A stretch of 64,000 nucleotides of DNA from Actinomadura cremea (GTDB taxonomy: Bacteria; Actinomycetota; Actinomycetes; Streptosporangiales; Streptosporangiaceae), in NCBI RefSeq assembly GCF_014648495.1, contig NZ_BMRF01000033.1:1-64000 (forward strand), written 5' to 3'. Made by a program: the position numbers and the translations under genes. Under the pieces are notes generated by a model, which saw only the letters and a list, made by a program, of their open reading frames with translations, did no database searches and had not been told where the DNA came from. Positions within the stretch are counted from its first letter, which is position 1; each line of letters starts with the position of its first letter. Positions 41,383 through 50,844 of this stretch are shown here, piece by piece.

Positions 41383-42732
41383 GTGAGCTCTGCTGTGGAA
41401 AGACTGTTGCGGCTGGTCGACGCGCCGGACCGCTTCGACCACTCCCACGCCGACCTGCGCGAGATACAGCGCGCGGCGCTCGACGAGCGCTTCCAGGAGC
41501 GCAGGGGGCGGATCAGGCTGCTGGCGCGCCGGGCCGAGGAGGCGGGCACCACCGAGATCCGCGACCGCGCCGACATGGTGCCGCTGCTGTTCCCGCACAC
41601 CGCCTACAAGAGCTATCCGGAGAGCTTCCTGACGGAGGAGAGGTGGGACCGGCTCGGCACGTGGCTGGGCACGGTGTCGCCGTACCCGATCAGCCCGATC
41701 GAGACGTCGGACGTCACCGACATCGACGACTGGGTCGCCCGGCTCCAGGCCGAGGGCCACTACGTGTCGTGCTCGAGCGGCACGACCGGCAAGTCCGCGA
41801 TGCTCCTCGCCTCGCAGCGCGACATGGACTGGTCGCGCAAGGACACCGTGAACGTCTTCTCCTGGGGTTCTGGCGTGCGGCCCGCCAAAGACCGGCGGAT
41901 CTTCGGTCTCGGGGCCACCGCCGCCGTCCCCAAGAACCTGATCATCGCCGAGGCCCAGCAGGAGGCCTTCGGGGATCCGGCCAAGGAGCGCTACCGCCCG
42001 CCGCTCCCGCCGATCACGATCGGCTCGCTGACCAGGATGGTCGTGCTCCGAAAGAGGATCGCCGACGGTACCGCGCGGCCCGAGGAGATCGCCGACTTCG
42101 AGCGGACGTCCCGGGAACGGCAGGAGGCGCTCGACAGGTCGGTGGTCGCCGTGGCGGAGGCGCTCGTCCGCCACCGCGCGGACAAGCTCTACATCGCGGG
42201 GATGTGGAACAGCCTGTACCAGGTGGCCAAGGCGGTCCGCGACCTGGGCTGCTCGGCCGCGGACTTCCATCCGGACAACTGCGTCTACGTCGGCGGCGGG
42301 CTCAAGCGCGCGCAGTTGCCGCCCGACTATCAGGAGTACGTCCACCAGACGTTCAACATCCCGGCCGAGCGGGACTTCCAGAACTACTCCATGCAGGAGC
42401 TCAACTCCGGCATGCCCAAGTGCCGGAAGGGCGATCGCTACCACGTGCCGCCCTGGCTGGTGCCCTTCGTCCTGGACGAGACGGGGGACACCCTGCTGCC
42501 GCACGAGAGCGGCGAGATCGAGGGCCGCGCCGCCTTCTTCGACCTCTCGCTCGACGGGCGCTGGGGCGGCGTCATCACCGGCGACCGGATCTCGCTCGAC
42601 CTCGACCCCTGCGCCTGCGGCAACGAGGGGCCGTCGGTGCGCGACGACATCGCCCGCTACGCCGACCTCGCCGGCGACGACAAGATCGGCTGCGCCGGCA
42701 CCGTGGACGCCTACGTTCGGGGGCTGTCATGA
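41383..42732 (+). CDS. LuxE-like acyl-protein synthetase
   Basis: A 449-residue ANL-fold protein of the LuxE family. It has the adenylation loop SCSSGTTGKSAML (about 128-140), KLYIAGMWNSLYQVAKAV, CVYVGGGLKRAQLP and QNYSMQELNSGMPKC (A5-like). LuxE activates a fatty acid as acyl-AMP and transfers it to the reductase LuxC. GTG at 41383 follows GGGAAGG. The start of the luxC-like gene overlaps its stop (ATGA). The LuxE proteins of luminous bacteria are shorter (about 370 residues); the extra length is N-terminal. Confidence 0.88.
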   Translation: MSSAVERLLRLVDAPDRFDHSHADLREIQRAALDERFQERRGRIRLLARRAEEAGTTEIRDRADMVPLLFPHTAYKSYPESFLTEERWDRLGTWLGTVSPYPISPIETSDVTDIDDWVARLQAEGHYVSCSSGTTGKSAMLLASQRDMDWSRKDTVNVFSWGSGVRPAKDRRIFGLGATAAVPKNLIIAEAQQEAFGDPAKERYRPPLPPITIGSLTRMVVLRKRIADGTARPEEIADFERTSRERQEALDRSVVAVAEALVRHRADKLYIAGMWNSLYQVAKAVRDLGCSAADFHPDNCVYVGGGLKRAQLPPDYQEYVHQTFNIPAERDFQNYSMQELNSGMPKCRKGDRYHVPPWLVPFVLDETGDTLLPHESGEIEGRAAFFDLSLDGRWGGVITGDRISLDLDPCACGNEGPSVRDDIARYADLAGDDKIGCAGTVDAYVRGLS

Positions 42733-44153
42733 CCGCGACCCGCACCGAGCCGCAGTCCGGCGGCACCGTCGTGTCCGCGCCGTTCTTCCAGCGCGGCGAA
42801 CTCGTCGAGGGCCACGACACCACCCACCGCTCCCGCGATCTGGGCGTCGCGTTCGCGACACCGCGCATCGCCATGGACGGCCTGGTGCATCCGCGCGACG
42901 AGGTGCCGCCCCTGCTGAACGTCCCGCTCGCGGAGATCATCGACTTCCTCGTCGAGACCGGGGAGCGAATCCGCGACCCGGGCAACCCGTTCGTCCGGGA
43001 CTGCATCGATCGCATGTCGACCACGCACATCCTGCCGCGCCAGGTTCTGGAGGCGCAGGTCGCCGGGGCCGCCTCCTATCTCGACAGGCGGCTGCTGCAG
43101 GCCGTGGTCGAACAGAACTTCCCCGATCCCCGGGCGCTGGACGGCTGGATCCCCAAGCGGGACTTCACCGGACGCAGGAGTTTCGTGCGGGCGTTCGCGC
43201 CCCGGCTGGTCCACGTCCTGCCGGGCAACTCTCCCGGCGTCGCGGTGAAGTCCATCGCCCAGGGCGCGATGGTCAAGGCCGTCAACCTGTTCAAGATGTC
43301 GTCCAGCGATCCGTTCACCACGGTCGCGATCCTGCGGACCATGGCCGACATCGACCCCGGCCACCCCATCGTGCGATCGATGTCGGCGGTCTACTGGCGC
43401 GGCGGGGACGACACGGTGGAGCGCGTCCTGTACCGCCCGCAGTACTTCGACAAGATCGTCGCCTGGGGCGGCGGCGACGCGATCGACAACGTGATCAAGT
43501 ACCTCGGCCCCGGCTTCCAGCTGGTGTCGTTCGATCCCAAGACCTCGATCTCGATGGTCGGCGGGGAAGCCCTCGCCTCGGAGGAGACGCTCGAACTCGC
43601 GGCCTCGCTCGCCGCCTCCGACGTCATGGTCCTCAACCAGGAGGCCTGCGTCGCCAGCCGCTTCGTCTACCTCGAGGCGGACCGCGCCGGCGCCGACCGC
43701 TTCTGCGCGCGGCTGCACGGGCACATCGCCGCGAAGGCGGCGGCCTCCGGCGACACCCGGCCGCTCGACCGGGACCTGCGCGAGCAGATCGACACGCTGA
43801 TGATGCTCGACGACGAGTTCCGGACCTGGGGCAGGACGGACGGCAAGGGCCTGGTGATCCGCTCCGACCGGCCCGTGGACTTCCACCCGATCAACAAGGT
43901 CGTCAACGTGGTCAGGGTGGACTCGCTCGACCAGGCGGTGAAGTTCGTCAACGTGGCGACGCAGACGATCGGCTTCTACCCCTTCGAGCGGACGGCCGAC
44001 TATCGCGACCGCCTCGCCAGCGGCGGCGCGCAACGCATCGTCCGGTTGGGCGAAGCGGGGCCCAGCACCATCGGCAACCCGCACGACGCCATGTACCCGC
44101 TGCACCGCTTCGTGCACTGGATGGCCCACGAGGACGGCACCGCGCCGGACTGA
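42729..44153 (+). CDS. LuxC-like acyl-CoA/acyl-protein reductase
   Basis: A 474-residue reductase of the LuxC family (ALDH-like fold). Key parts are VHVLPGNSPGVAVKSIAQGAMVKAV, KIVAWGGGDAIDNVIKYLG and catalytic Cys307 in VLNQEACVASRFVYLE. It reduces an activated acyl group to the fatty aldehyde with NADPH. Coupled to LuxE, it forms a fatty-acid reductase; no luxA or luxB neighbours are present, so light production is not implied. The aldehyde could feed another pathway, for example the LLM monooxygenase at 50845, but they are 6.7 kb apart. Confidence 0.9.
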   Translation: MTATRTEPQSGGTVVSAPFFQRGELVEGHDTTHRSRDLGVAFATPRIAMDGLVHPRDEVPPLLNVPLAEIIDFLVETGERIRDPGNPFVRDCIDRMSTTHILPRQVLEAQVAGAASYLDRRLLQAVVEQNFPDPRALDGWIPKRDFTGRRSFVRAFAPRLVHVLPGNSPGVAVKSIAQGAMVKAVNLFKMSSSDPFTTVAILRTMADIDPGHPIVRSMSAVYWRGGDDTVERVLYRPQYFDKIVAWGGGDAIDNVIKYLGPGFQLVSFDPKTSISMVGGEALASEETLELAASLAASDVMVLNQEACVASRFVYLEADRAGADRFCARLHGHIAAKAAASGDTRPLDRDLREQIDTLMMLDDEFRTWGRTDGKGLVIRSDRPVDFHPINKVVNVVRVDSLDQAVKFVNVATQTIGFYPFERTADYRDRLASGGAQRIVRLGEAGPSTIGNPHDAMYPLHRFVHWMAHEDGTAPD

Positions 44154-44290
44154 GTGAACACGAGCCGACGAGCCCGGACGCCGTGGGCACCGGAGGCGGG
44201 CCGTCGGAGAACCGCGTGGATCCGGGCGCGTCGCGCTGATCCGCCGGTACCGATAGCCGTGCGGCGGTGCCGCACGGCTCGTCGGCATGC

Positions 44291-44309
44291 ATGAAAATGG
44301 CATTCTCAT
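44291..44309. promoter_or_regulatory. Fur/Zur-like 9-1-9 palindrome
   Basis: ATGAAAATGGCATTCTCAT is a 19-bp palindrome with one mismatched pair, in an AT-rich patch. It resembles Fur-superfamily operators, although known actinobacterial Zur boxes are usually spaced 7-1-7. It lies in the 427-bp gap between the luxC-like gene and the ABC transporter (290 bp before its first gene). The remainder of the gap has lower GC than the window average and contains the hairpin at 44477. Confidence 0.45.
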
Positions 44310-44476
44310 TCTTGGCTTTCTTGCTTGACCATCTCGTTGCAGGTCGTTGGCTTCGATTCCGTTGTCAGGCCGATCGGGTACGGCTGTCGAGGCGTCAATA
44401 GCGGATTGATGTTCTCATAAACAACACTTGTCTCTCTCGTATGACGGAAGTAATATTCTCGCCAATTGATGCTGGT

Positions 44477-44498
44477 CGGGAGAGTGCGAGCTCTCCCG
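44477..44498 (+). other. Hairpin in the transporter leader region
   Basis: CGGGAGAG (44477-44484) and CTCTCCCG (44491-44498) form an 8-bp stem with a 6-base loop, 82 bp before the first transporter gene. It may be a leader-RNA element or operator; no riboswitch class was recognised. Confidence 0.4.
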
Positions 44499-44580
44499 CC
44501 GAAACCGTCGGCGTCAGCCGCTCGGGCAACGGCGCGAATATCGCGTCCCCCTGCCAGGGCGCTTCAGGAAGGCGAGCCGC

Positions 44581-45534
44581 ATGCTGCTCACCGTCGTCGT
44601 CCGTGTCGGCCGTGCACTTCTAGTGGTTCTTCTGGTCAGTTTCGCCGTGGTGGGGCTGATGACCCTCGCGCCGGGCTCCGTCGCGTCGGTCATCCTCGGC
44701 GAGAACGCGACGCCGGAGGCGATCGCCGCGCTGAACGCGGAACTGGGCGTGGACCGGCCGTTCTTGGCGCAGTACTTGGACTGGCTCGGCAACGCCGTGC
44801 GGGGAGACCTCGGAACCTCTCCCCTCACCGGCCAGCCGGTGACCGAAGCGATCACCGAGCGGTTGCCGGTGACGTTGCAACTGGCCGTGATGGCGCTCCT
44901 GATCGCGCTGGTCGTCGCGGTACCGCTCGCCGTCGCCTCCGCGGTGCGGCCGGGAAGCATGGTGGACCGTGCCATCAACGTGGTGTCGTCGGTGTTCCTG
45001 TCGGTGCCGGCGTTCATCGCGGGACCGGTGCTGATCTACGTGCTCGCGCTGCAGCTCGGCTGGTTCCCGGTGATCGGCTGGTCGGATCTCGGGGAGGGCC
45101 TCGGCGCGAACCTGCGCGGTGCGCTGCTGCCGGCGATCTCCATCGCGCTGATCGAGATCGCGGCGTTCCACCGCGTTCTCCGCGAGGACCTGATCGGCAC
45201 GCTGCGGGAGGACTTCGTCGGGGCGGCGCGGGCCAAGGGGATGGGGCCGTCCTACGTGATGTTCCGGCACGCGCTGCGGCCGTCGTCGATGTCGCTGATC
45301 ACGCTCGCCGGGATCAACCTCGGCCGGCTGGTCGGCGGGACGGTGATCGTGGAGTCGCTGTTCCTGCTGCCGGGGCTGGGCCAGCTGCTGACGACCGCGA
45401 TCGTCTCGCGAGACCTGATCACGGTACAGGGAGTGGTGGTGTTCGTCGCGGTGGTCTATGTCGTGATCAACACGGTGGTCGACCTCAGTTACCGATTGAT
45501 CGACCCCCGGGTCAGGAAGGCGGCCATGGCATGA
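44581..45534 (+). CDS. Dpp/Opp/Nik-type ABC transporter permease (DppB-like)
   Basis: A 317-residue inner-membrane permease with about six helices. The N-terminal VVLLVSFAVVGLMTLAPGSV and the LGVDRPFLAQYLDWLGNAVRGDLGTS segment are diagnostic of DppB-like proteins. The EAA loop is DFVGAARAKGMGPSYVMFRHAL. It starts an operon of five transporter genes in the order B-C-A-D-F. Confidence 0.93.
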   Translation: MLLTVVVRVGRALLVVLLVSFAVVGLMTLAPGSVASVILGENATPEAIAALNAELGVDRPFLAQYLDWLGNAVRGDLGTSPLTGQPVTEAITERLPVTLQLAVMALLIALVVAVPLAVASAVRPGSMVDRAINVVSSVFLSVPAFIAGPVLIYVLALQLGWFPVIGWSDLGEGLGANLRGALLPAISIALIEIAAFHRVLREDLIGTLREDFVGAARAKGMGPSYVMFRHALRPSSMSLITLAGINLGRLVGGTVIVESLFLLPGLGQLLTTAIVSRDLITVQGVVVFVAVVYVVINTVVDLSYRLIDPRVRKAAMA

Positions 45535-46406
45535 CGCGGTCCCAATCCGCCGCGGGAAGGCCGGCGGTGCCGGTCGTCCCGCGGGTCGGCAAGCCCAGGT
45601 CGGTGCTGGTGTACCTGGCCTACGCCTGGCTGATCGCGGTGATCGGCATGGCGCTGTTCGCGGTGCTGCTCCCGCTGGCGCCCTACATCACGGCCGTGGG
45701 CACCCCGCACCGGGGCCCGCGGTGGGAATCGCTCGAGCTGGTGATGGGAACGGACTATCTGGGCCGGTCGATCTTCTCGCGGGCCGTCCACGGGGCGCAG
45801 GTCTCGCTCGTCGTCGGCACCATCGCGAGCCTGATCGGGTTCGTCGTCGGGGGACTCCTCGGGATGCTCGCCGGCTATGCGGGCGGGCGGCTGGACGCGG
45901 TGGTGCGGCTGCTGACCGACGCGATGCTGGCATTCCCGCCGCTCATCCTGCTGATGGCGCTGTCGTCCATCCTCACCCCCAGCATGGGGACCCTGCTGAT
46001 GGGGTTGACGCTGCTGGTGATCCCCACCTTCGTCCGGCTGGCGCGCGCCAACACCCTGGCCTGGTCGGCGCGGGAGTTCGTGCTGGCCGCGCGGAACATG
46101 GGGGCGGGCCACCGCCCGATCCTCCTGAAGGAGATCCTGCCCAACGTACTGCCCTCGCTCGGGGCGTACCTGCCGATCGTGATGGCCGCGCTGATCGTCG
46201 CGGAGGGGTCGCTGAGCTTCCTGGGGCTGGGCATCCCGCCGCCCACGCCGAGCTGGGGCGGCATGATCAACGACGGCAAGGACGCCATCACCGACTCCCC
46301 GCACATGGTGCTCATGCCCGCACTGATCATCTTTCTCACCGTGTTCTCGCTGAACCTGGCCGGTGACCACCTCCGGCGGCGGTTCGACCGCACCCTGCAG
46401 GACTGA
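45531..46406 (+). CDS. Dpp/Opp/Nik-type ABC transporter permease (DppC-like)
   Basis: A 291-residue permease: GTDYLGRSIFSRAVHGAQVSL is the DppC N-terminal signature, REFVLAARNMGAGHRPILLKEILPN the ATPase-contact loop, and GSLSFLGLGIPPPTPSWGGMI the conserved C-terminal block. The start overlaps the dppB-like stop by 4 bases (ATGA). Confidence 0.93.
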   Translation: MTRSQSAAGRPAVPVVPRVGKPRSVLVYLAYAWLIAVIGMALFAVLLPLAPYITAVGTPHRGPRWESLELVMGTDYLGRSIFSRAVHGAQVSLVVGTIASLIGFVVGGLLGMLAGYAGGRLDAVVRLLTDAMLAFPPLILLMALSSILTPSMGTLLMGLTLLVIPTFVRLARANTLAWSAREFVLAARNMGAGHRPILLKEILPNVLPSLGAYLPIVMAALIVAEGSLSFLGLGIPPPTPSWGGMINDGKDAITDSPHMVLMPALIIFLTVFSLNLAGDHLRRRFDRTLQD

Positions 46407-46446
46407 CAGTCCGTCCCGTTGCCGGATCGCTGACAAGAGGTCGACG

Positions 46447-48009
46447 ATGACGCGAACCAGACGTTTCCGCGCGGCGGCGGTGCTCGGCGCCGCCGCGCTC
46501 CTCACCGCCGCGTGCAGCGGCCCGACGGCCGACACCTCGACCGGGCCGGTCGGCGCGCCGGTACGGGGCGGCACCGCCCGCATCCTCATGATCAACGAAC
46601 CGCGGAACCTCGATCCCGCGGCCATCTCGAACGTGTGGGCGTTCGGCGCCGCCCTGGGCAACGCCCTGTACGGGACGTTGATGACCAACGACGTCCGGAC
46701 CGGCGAGATCGAGTACAAGATGGCCGAGAGCTTCACCACCGACGACGGCGGCGCCACCTTCGAGCTGAAACTGCGCGAGGGGCTCACGTTCACCGACGGC
46801 AGCCCCCTGGACGCGCGGGCGGTGAAGTTCAACTGGGACCGGGTCCGGGACCCGGCCACCGCGTCGTCCTCCATCCGGTACGCCGCGCCCATCGCCTCGA
46901 CCGCGGTCGTGGACGCCACGACACTGAAGGTCACGCTGCGGATGCCGATCCCGAACTTCGCCCAGAACGTGGTCATCGGGGCGTTGAACTGGATCGCCTC
47001 GCCGGAGGCGCTGCGGAAGGGGCAGCGGGCGTTCGACGCCCGCCCGGTCGGCGCGGGGCCGTTCGTCCTGAAGTCGTGGTCCCGCCAGGACAAGGCCGAG
47101 CTGGTGCGCAATCCGCGCTACTGGGACGCCCCCAAGCCCTACCTCGACGGCCTCACCGTGCGTTCCACCTCGGACACCATGCAGCGGTTGAGCACGCTGC
47201 TGAGCGGTGGTGTCGACGTGGCCGTCGACACCAGCTGGAAGACCATCCAGAAGGCGCGCGACGCCGGATTCTCGGCGGACGTCGTGGCGATGAGCGGTGG
47301 CCAGTCCCTGACCATGAACGTGCGCAGGCCGCCGTTCGACGACGTGCGCGCACGCAGGGCCGTGTCCGCGGCCCTGGATCTCGACGCGACCAACCTGTCC
47401 CTGTACAACGGGCACGGGGAGACTCCGCGGCACCTCTTCGACGAGTCCTCGCCGTTCTTCTCGGACATCGAGCTCCGGAAGTACGACAAGGGGGCCGCGC
47501 AGAAACTGTTCGACCAGCTGGCCGCCGAGGGCAAGCGCGTCTCGTTCACCTTCACCACCCAGAACAGCACGGAGTCCATGGGGGTGGCGGAGAGCATCCA
47601 GGCGCAGCTCGCCGCGTTCGACAACGTCGATGTCGAGATCCGGACGATCGACAGCGCCGAGACCGCCTCGATCTACGCCTCCCACGATTTCGACATGCTC
47701 ATCTCGTCGACCCTGATCGTGGACCCCGAGCCCCAGTTGTGGTCGACCTTCCACGGGAAGTCGTCGTCCAACGTGGCGGGGATCGACGACCCGCAGTTGA
47801 ACGCGGCGCTGGACCGAGGACGCACGTCGACGTCTCTCGAGGAGCGCAAAGCCGCCTACAAGGTGGCGCAGGAGCGGCTGGCCGCCCTCGTCCCCGTCAT
47901 CTACTACACCCGTGCGGCGCCGGCCGTCGAGACGGCCGGGAACGTCCACGGAGCCCGGCAGTACGGGTTCGGCTCGCTGCTGCCCGAAGAACTGTGGATG
48001 GAGCGGTGA
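46447..48009 (+). CDS. Extracellular solute-binding lipoprotein, family 5 (DppA/OppA/NikA-like)
   Basis: A 520-residue lipoprotein. The signal peptide ends in the lipobox LTAAC with lipidated Cys23. Family-5 blocks: GGTARILMINEPRNLDPAA, AESFTTDDGGATFELKLREGLTFTDGSPLDA and PVGAGPFVLKSW. It captures the ligand (peptide, nickel, opine or other small molecule) outside the cell. Unlike most dpp operons, it lies between permease and ATPase genes. ATG at 46447 follows AAGAGG. Confidence 0.93.
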   Translation: MTRTRRFRAAAVLGAAALLTAACSGPTADTSTGPVGAPVRGGTARILMINEPRNLDPAAISNVWAFGAALGNALYGTLMTNDVRTGEIEYKMAESFTTDDGGATFELKLREGLTFTDGSPLDARAVKFNWDRVRDPATASSSIRYAAPIASTAVVDATTLKVTLRMPIPNFAQNVVIGALNWIASPEALRKGQRAFDARPVGAGPFVLKSWSRQDKAELVRNPRYWDAPKPYLDGLTVRSTSDTMQRLSTLLSGGVDVAVDTSWKTIQKARDAGFSADVVAMSGGQSLTMNVRRPPFDDVRARRAVSAALDLDATNLSLYNGHGETPRHLFDESSPFFSDIELRKYDKGAAQKLFDQLAAEGKRVSFTFTTQNSTESMGVAESIQAQLAAFDNVDVEIRTIDSAETASIYASHDFDMLISSTLIVDPEPQLWSTFHGKSSSNVAGIDDPQLNAALDRGRTSTSLEERKAAYKVAQERLAALVPVIYYTRAAPAVETAGNVHGARQYGFGSLLPEELWMER

Positions 48010-48039
48010 CGCCGGCCGCCCGGACGAGAGGCTCAGATC

Positions 48040-49045
<1,006 letters not shown>

Positions 49046-49056
<11 letters not shown>

Positions 49057-50047
49057 CGGGACCGCGCACCTGCGCGGCGACCGGGCGCTTCTGTCGGTGC
49101 GGAACCTGGTCGTCGAATACCCCGGCAGGACGGGGACCGTCCAGGCGGTCTCCGACGTCAGCTTCGACGTCCTGCCGGGGGAGACGCTCGGGATCGTCGG
49201 CGAGTCGGGCTGCGGCAAGTCCACCACCGGGCGGGCCCTGCTCCGCCTGGACCGGTCGACCTCGGGCCGGATCCGCTTCGACGGCGAATGGATCGAGCAG
49301 GCCGGCGAGCGCCGGATGCGCGAGCTCCGGCGGCGGATGCAGATGATCTTCCAGGATCCGGTGGCGTCGCTGAACCCCCGCCGCGCGGTCAAGGACATCG
49401 TCGTCGAGGGCCTCACCGTCACCGGCGCCTCCGCCGCCGAGCGGTCCGCGAGGTCGGCGGACGTGCTGGCCAAGGTCGCCCTGTCGGACGAGCGGTTCAC
49501 CGGCATGCTGCCCCGGCAGCTGTCCGGGGGGCAGGCCCAGCGGGTCGCGATCGCCCGTGCCCTCGCGGTGGACCCGCAGCTGCTGCTGTGCGACGAGCCG
49601 GTGTCCGCACTGGACGTGTCCGTCCAGGCGCAGATCCTCAACCTCATCACCGAGCTCAAGGCCGAGTACGACCTGACCGTCGTGTTCATCGCGCACGACC
49701 TCGGGGTCGTGCGGACCATCAGCGACAACGTCATGGTCATGTACCTGGGCAAGGTGTGCGAGTTCGGCGACGCCGCCGAGGTCTACGGCTCTCCCGCCCA
49801 CCCCTACACTCGCGCCCTCCTCGACTCGGTCCCGCTGACCGACCCCGACCAGAGGTTCACCGGCCCCGCGCTCGAAGGAGACATGCCCTCGCCCCTGTCA
49901 CCGCCCACGGGCTGCCGGTTCCGTACCCGCTGCCCGCTGGCCCAGGACCGCTGCGCCGCCGAGGAACCGCAGGTGCGCGAGGTCCGCGAGGGTCAGTACG
50001 TCGCGTGCCACTTCCCCCTTTCGGGGACGGGCGAGCAGCCGGGCTAG
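49046..50047 (+). CDS. Dpp/Opp-type ABC transporter ATPase (DppF-like)
   Basis: A 333-residue ATPase: Walker A GESGCGKSTT, Q-loop IFQDPVASLNPRR, LSGGQAQRV, LLLCDEPVSALD, IAHDLGVVRT, and the C-terminal GCRFRTRCPLAQDRC cluster. ATG at 49046 has AAGGAGC upstream. It is the last gene of the transporter operon, followed by the hairpin at 50084. Confidence 0.94.
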
Positions 50048-50083
50048 AGCACGCCGATCGCTCGCGCTGGCCGCGACGGGCGT

Positions 50084-50126
50084 GTCCGGCGGAGCCCGCC
50101 CGCACTGTGGGCGGGCTCCGCCGGAC
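50084..50126 (+). terminator. Hairpin terminator after the ABC transporter operon
   Basis: Perfect 18-bp arms (50084-50101 and 50109-50126) with a 7-base loop, 37 bp after the last ATPase gene. No U-tract, but a very stable stem at an operon end. Confidence 0.75.
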
Positions 50127-50224
50127 GGGCCGGACGGTCTCTGCCTGACGTTCACGATTCGGCGCGCGCACGCGCAGCTCCCACCCGCCCCGGGCATCGG
50201 CGCTCGCCCCGTCCGTCGCACCTC

Positions 50225-50253
50225 TTGACAGTGTCCGGACATGAGCACATACT
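50225..50253 (+). promoter_or_regulatory. Sigma-70/HrdB-type promoter of the flavin reductase-monooxygenase genes
   Basis: TTGACA (50225-50230) and CATACT (50248-50253) are separated by 17 bp, the best -35/-10 pair I found in the window. A transcript starting about 50260 would run through the inverted repeat at 50272-50289. Confidence 0.65.
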
Positions 50254-50271
50254 CGCCACATACGGAAGAAT

Positions 50272-50289
50272 CTTTCGTTATTGCGAAAG
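50272..50289. promoter_or_regulatory. Operator-like repeat sharing TATTGCGAAA with 53029
   Basis: CTTTCG (50272-50277) and CGAAAG (50284-50289) form an inverted repeat just downstream of the promoter. The ten bases TATTGCGAAA (50279-50288) recur at 53029-53038 beside the IclR gene. Position downstream of -10 suggests repression. Confidence 0.6.
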
Positions 50290-50315
50290 TTCGATCGCGT
50301 ACGAGAGGGCGGCTC

Positions 50316-50813
50316 ATGGTCAGGCTCGAACCCGTCACCGGGGATCCGGCTCAGCTGAAGGAGGCGTACGGCTGCTTCCCCAGCGGCGTCACCGCCCTCT
50401 GCGCGCTGGACGGCGACGAGCCGGCCGGCATGGCCGCGAGCGCGTTCACCTGCGTCTCGATCGAACCGGGACTGGTCTCGGTGTGCCTGCGGAACTCCTC
50501 GTCCACCTGGCCCCGGCTCCGGCGGACCAGGCGGCTCGGCGTCAGCGTGCTCGCCGAGCACCACAACGACGCCTGCCGCGCCCTGTCGCTGAAGACCGGC
50601 GACCGGTTCGCCGGCGTCGACTGGAGCACCGGCGCCTCGGGAGCGGTGTTCGTCCAGGGGGCGGTCGCCTGGCTGGAGTGCTCGGTCGAGGAGGAGCTTC
50701 CGGCGGGCGATCACACGATCGCCCTGCTGGCCGTCCACGCGCTGCGGGTCGATCCCGCCCGCCGCCCGCTGATCTTTCACGGCAGCCGGTTCCGGCGGCT
50801 TCTCGCCGCCTGA
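50316..50813 (+). CDS. Flavin reductase (HpaC-like, split-barrel)
   Basis: A 165-residue flavin reductase-like protein: GCFPSGVTALCALDGDEPAGMAASAF and SIEPGLVSVCLRNSSSTWPRL are the FMN-binding split-barrel core. It supplies reduced flavin to a monooxygenase. The next gene, an LLM monooxygenase, starts 31 bp later, so the two form a two-component system. ATG at 50316 has GAGAGG upstream; longer frames would include the operator. Confidence 0.87.
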   Translation: MVRLEPVTGDPAQLKEAYGCFPSGVTALCALDGDEPAGMAASAFTCVSIEPGLVSVCLRNSSSTWPRLRRTRRLGVSVLAEHHNDACRALSLKTGDRFAGVDWSTGASGAVFVQGAVAWLECSVEEELPAGDHTIALLAVHALRVDPARRPLIFHGSRFRRLLAA

Positions 50814-50844
50814 ACCGGAAACGGCCCGAGGAAAAGGAGAAGAC

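Noticed and set aside
44441-44623. A 60-codon frame in the transporter leader
   Set aside because: Overlaps the true DppB start in another frame, has no ribosome site and has low-complexity content.
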